Assembly (NCBI GenBank): GCA_023515745.1
Contig: JALECJ010000256.1
Coordinates: forward strand, 682,001-746,000
DNA: 64,000 nt
From: Amoeboaphelidium protococcarum
Taxonomy: Eukaryota > Aphelidiomycota > Aphelidea
Direction of reading: 5' to 3'
In this document: positions 61,277-64,000 of the stretch, one piece after another
Layout of the letters: each line of letters starts with the position of its first letter
How positions within the stretch are numbered: position 1 is the first letter of the stretch
Made by a program: the position numbers and the translations under genes
Notes under the pieces: generated by a model
The model's database searches: none
What the model was told of the DNA's origin: nothing
The model's input: the letters and a program-made list of their open reading frames with translations, nothing else

Positions 61277-62623
61277 TCACTTTTTAATCACGGTTAAGGT
61301 GTTGTACATGTCTTCGATTCTTAATTGGAGGGTCCTGATGTCTCCATCCCTGCAATCAATCTAGTCCAGATGCCAATTTTAAAACAACTCAGCTGCCAAC
61401 ACGCTCCCCAGCTCTTTTACTTGTGGTGATAGATAGCGAAAATAATTCTCCAAACCTTCAATCATGCGGATGTAGTTTACTGTTGATATGTGCAGATCAT
61501 TTAATGAGCGCGTCTTGAAATCCACTAGTACCAACGTGTTGAGACTGTGAATACAAGCAGTAATGAGCTCCATTGTCAGATCTTCATCATTAGAAGGATC
61601 GGTGTGACAGAGATTGAACAAGGCCGCCGACAAAGCTTCAGATAGCCTCAATGATCCGAAGTCATTTTACAGTCCTTACAAAGTCTGCGTTACAATTCTA
61701 GTTATTACAGTTTATATGCTCTAATTAGTATTTTGACTAGACGCGACCACATTGGCACAAAGTCTCAAAATCATAGCCAAGGTGGTCAAGTTCTTACAAG
61801 AGACGTCTTTGATAGCCATTTCTAAAACAGGTGTAAGATCGATGTGAGTAGATCCTGACTTTGCTATGTATAGTCTCAGTAAATCATACAAAGCAAACTT
61901 TACCTCTGGTTGGCATAATTAGAGCAATTACAGAATTTGACTAGTTTCAACTTTAATAGTCGATCCTCCTTTAGTAACCGACACGAGTTTATCAACGACA
62001 GCAATACTTGCGGGAGATTCCGCCAATCCGCTCTTTACCTTACCGCCAATAGCCTGGGCATTACCTTCGGAGAACACAATAAGCTGCTTGTTCTGTTATG
62101 CCGAATTAATTTTGACAGCCTACTTAGTCAGGACATCGACACTTTCGACAGACATCTCCTCTGCAGAATTCTACCGATATCCTTAGCCAAACATCTGATT
62201 AATCATAGGCGTCAACTACCTTCCAAGCGGACTATTCATAAAGGTTGATGGCAGTGAGGTTATCCGCGATGGTATACCTTTCCCAACCAGAAACTGACAC
62301 ACCGTATCAGTGAAGTTGTTACAATTGTTATTGAGGAGGTGATATTTATCGGCTGTCCACACATTACGCAATTCGTTCAGATAATCTGTGAATGTATCAG
62401 CATCTATATGGGTTTCGCCCATGTCCACAACCTCTATAGGCCTTCCATGCGGCGATGAGTAAGGCCGACTATTACTGATGCCACCGCCGAACCACCACTC
62501 GGTATTGAACACGACCACGCTGGTATGATAGATTGCATCCACTTAAGTTCCCATATAAGCCATACTCATTTATCTAGCCAATCCCATCGATAAATCATAC
62601 ACAAACAATTACACTTTTGTCAT
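61277..62623 (-). CDS. PPPDE (DeSI-type) peptidase with C-terminal PUL domain
   Basis: A single exon of 448 residues. The PPPDE/DeSI domain starts at the N-terminus (VQLFVYDLSMGLARQMS, YHTSVVVFNTEWWFGGGI, NNNCNNFTDTVCQFLVG, IPSRITSLP) with the catalytic pair His33 and Cys101. After a linker, residues 225-448 form an Armadillo-like PUL domain (KVETSQILQLLQLC, NLTTLAMILRLCANVV, ALSAALFNLCHT), the domain by which Ufd3/PLAA binds p97/Cdc48. PPPDE-PUL fusions are known from fungi and plants; metazoan DeSI proteins lack the PUL. It may deconjugate SUMO or ubiquitin on Cdc48 clients. Confidence 0.9.
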
Positions 62624-62871
62624 ATTTTGATGTTATATAGTGGAAGATGCATTACTTAATGTGACAGCGAATGACGACACTTTGCCGATGGACGAAAAAG
62701 ATGATGATGAGATTCGCAGTTTCGCGTCTCAATTACGGCGAATCAGTTTCCTGTTTCGGCTATTAAAGTGATTTGAAACAGATCCCTTATGATTAGAAAC
62801 TCCTACACTGGCTGATCTTGATTTCCAAAGTATGCTATCAATTCCAACTTGGATAATCACTTCACATTATA
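62624..62871. promoter_or_regulatory. Divergent promoter between PPPDE-PUL and REC8
   Basis: A 248-base gap with a TTCGCGTC element (about 62722) between two divergent starts. Such ACGCG-type sites (here in reverse) are bound by MBF/E2F-like factors in fungi; this is inference. Confidence 0.3.
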
Positions 62872-64000
62872 ATGTTCTACTCTGTCGACTTCTTGGGAAA
62901 GAATACTGGTCACAATATTGGTTTAATATGGCTTGCTGCATGTAATTCTCGTTCCAAGAAGAAGGATTACGTTCACGTTGATCTCAAGGACGCGTGCTCT
63001 TATGTAAGTCACCCGCCTGAACCTCTGGCACTGCGTCTCTCTGGCACCTTGATGTATGGTATATCTCGTGTCTATCAACTACAGGTTCAATACTTCCAAA
63101 ACGATGTCCAGACTACATTGCAGACTATGCGCAAAACGTTTTACAATGTGGATATTGTTTAGACGTTGGTGGTGCCTCAAGCCAAGTTTGACGCGATCAC
63201 GCACGGGGGCATTTCTATTCCTCAAACAACGTTTCACAATTTCAACTCTGACCAAGATGCTCCCAGTGGTCTGATATCCTCAAATGGAAATGCTAACTTG
63301 GAAGGATTCGGTTGGCTCAAGCGTCATGACTAGCTGGTTTAGTTTACGTAAGGGGCAGGTGATGCTGCGGCTACTGAAGTTGAGATAGCACGTTTCGCAA
63401 AGCCTAAATCTGTGGCAGCTTACTCTTCCGACAGAGATTCGACATTGCTGAAGGAAGATGAACTGTCTGCCATGTCTCTGCCGCATTCAATAGCGATGAT
63501 TAGCGGTTCTGGTGCCGGTAATTACTCTGTCTATTCTGACAACTTCTTGGACAAGTTTTAGCTTGACGTTGGATCCATTGCTCAGAGTGCTACGTTTGGT
63601 CGTCTATCGAATGACGATCAGCCTTCTGTGTCAAACTTTGATAATTACATGATTGAGAGTTTCAAAAACTCTGTCCTTGAAAGTGCTTCCAAGGTGTCCT
63701 CCGCCACTAAACGTTCGCCTGCTGTTTTTCCGGTTGAATAGTTACACGTCGAACCTGGACATGAACAAAAAGTTAAGAAGGCCAAAGTTGTCAGGAAGAA
63801 GATTATTGGACTGGACAAGCACATTGAACTCAACATTGGTGATTTTCATGTTGTACGTTAAGGATTCACTACTAACCGCCTGTTTAAGTGTTTAACTACA
63901 TTACGTTCTGGTTTACCTGCTGGCAAATTGGCTGAGTTTGATGTCTCATCTAGACTCCCTGACATTAATATGGATCAGATGAATAACCAAGAGTCTCACA
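62872..64000 (+). CDS. REC8: Meiotic cohesin kleisin REC8/RAD21 family, 3' part beyond window
   Basis: An open frame of 376 codons from ATG 62872 runs off the window edge. The N-terminal kleisin domain (MFYSVDFLGKNTGHNIGLIW, then LAACNSRSKKKDYVHVDL, ACSYV, LALRLSGTLMYGISRVYQLQ, YFQNDVQTTLQ) matches REC8 more closely than RAD21, with IWLAA replacing the usual VWLAAHW. The following ~280 residues are Ser/Asn-rich and disordered, with a basic stretch (KKAKVVRKK) and the beginning of a conserved segment. Kleisins close the SMC1/SMC3 ring; REC8 is specific to meiosis. With MSH4 in the same window it argues for a sexual cycle. Confidence 0.88.

Overview
The window is a gene-dense stretch of a eukaryotic nuclear genome that uses a non-standard genetic code. 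UAA and UAG occur inside almost every conserved protein at positions where homologues carry glutamine, and every gene end I can place is UGA. Read this way, the apparent fragments join into about 41 genes, most of them full length. Introns are few and short: I place 24, of 47-80 nt, and 20 of them end in TGTAG. The gene content points to a holomycotan (fungal-lineage) protist rather than a ciliate: a Kre9/Knh1-like wall protein, a fungal-type EF-hand MscS channel, a SAM/RA/kinase MAPKKK and a Sho1-like four-helix membrane protein. Katanin p80 and Rab18, which yeasts lack, suggest an early-branching or flagellate-derived lineage. From memory, aphelids of the genus Amoeboaphelidium have been reported to read UAR as Gln; that placement is inference.

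Layout: 1-5000 holds an unrecognised partial gene, the deubiquitinase USP5/Ubp14 and the TRAPP subunit Bet3. 5100-11200 (minus) holds Rab11, a Ste11/Byr2-type MAPKKK and a large secreted alpha/beta hydrolase. 11600-15700 (plus) holds a possible beta-propeller protein and a TLDc/OXR1 protein. 15700-19400 is gene-poor and carries a tandem duplication of a secreted 13-cysteine protein plus a small coiled-coil ORF. 19700-28700 holds proteasome beta1, Rab18, Aurora kinase, the Kre9-like protein, the meiotic MutS homologue MSH4, SGT1 and a multi-pass membrane protein. 29100-37600 holds an SGK-like PX kinase, a CDKL-like kinase, the telomere CST subunit STN1, an ELO elongase, HIBADH and a secreted NTF2-like protein.

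38000-48000 holds two four-helix membrane proteins, a DYRK kinase whose poly-Gln tract is encoded by a TAG microsatellite, eIF2alpha, a PIP-box/UBZ/RING protein and a second tandem pair of secreted paralogues. 48300-64000 holds TSNAX, the MscS channel, katanin p80, a coiled-coil protein, a mitochondrial-type TrpRS, a small unknown gene, SNRNP27, a copper P-type ATPase, a PPPDE-PUL protein and the start of meiotic cohesin REC8.

The genes are mostly housekeeping, signalling and trafficking functions with no operon logic. Convergent neighbours are only 45-96 bp apart. The two lineage-specific areas are the tandem secreted families at 15.7-18.8 kb and 45.6-48.0 kb. No transposon, tRNA, rRNA or CRISPR array was recognised.
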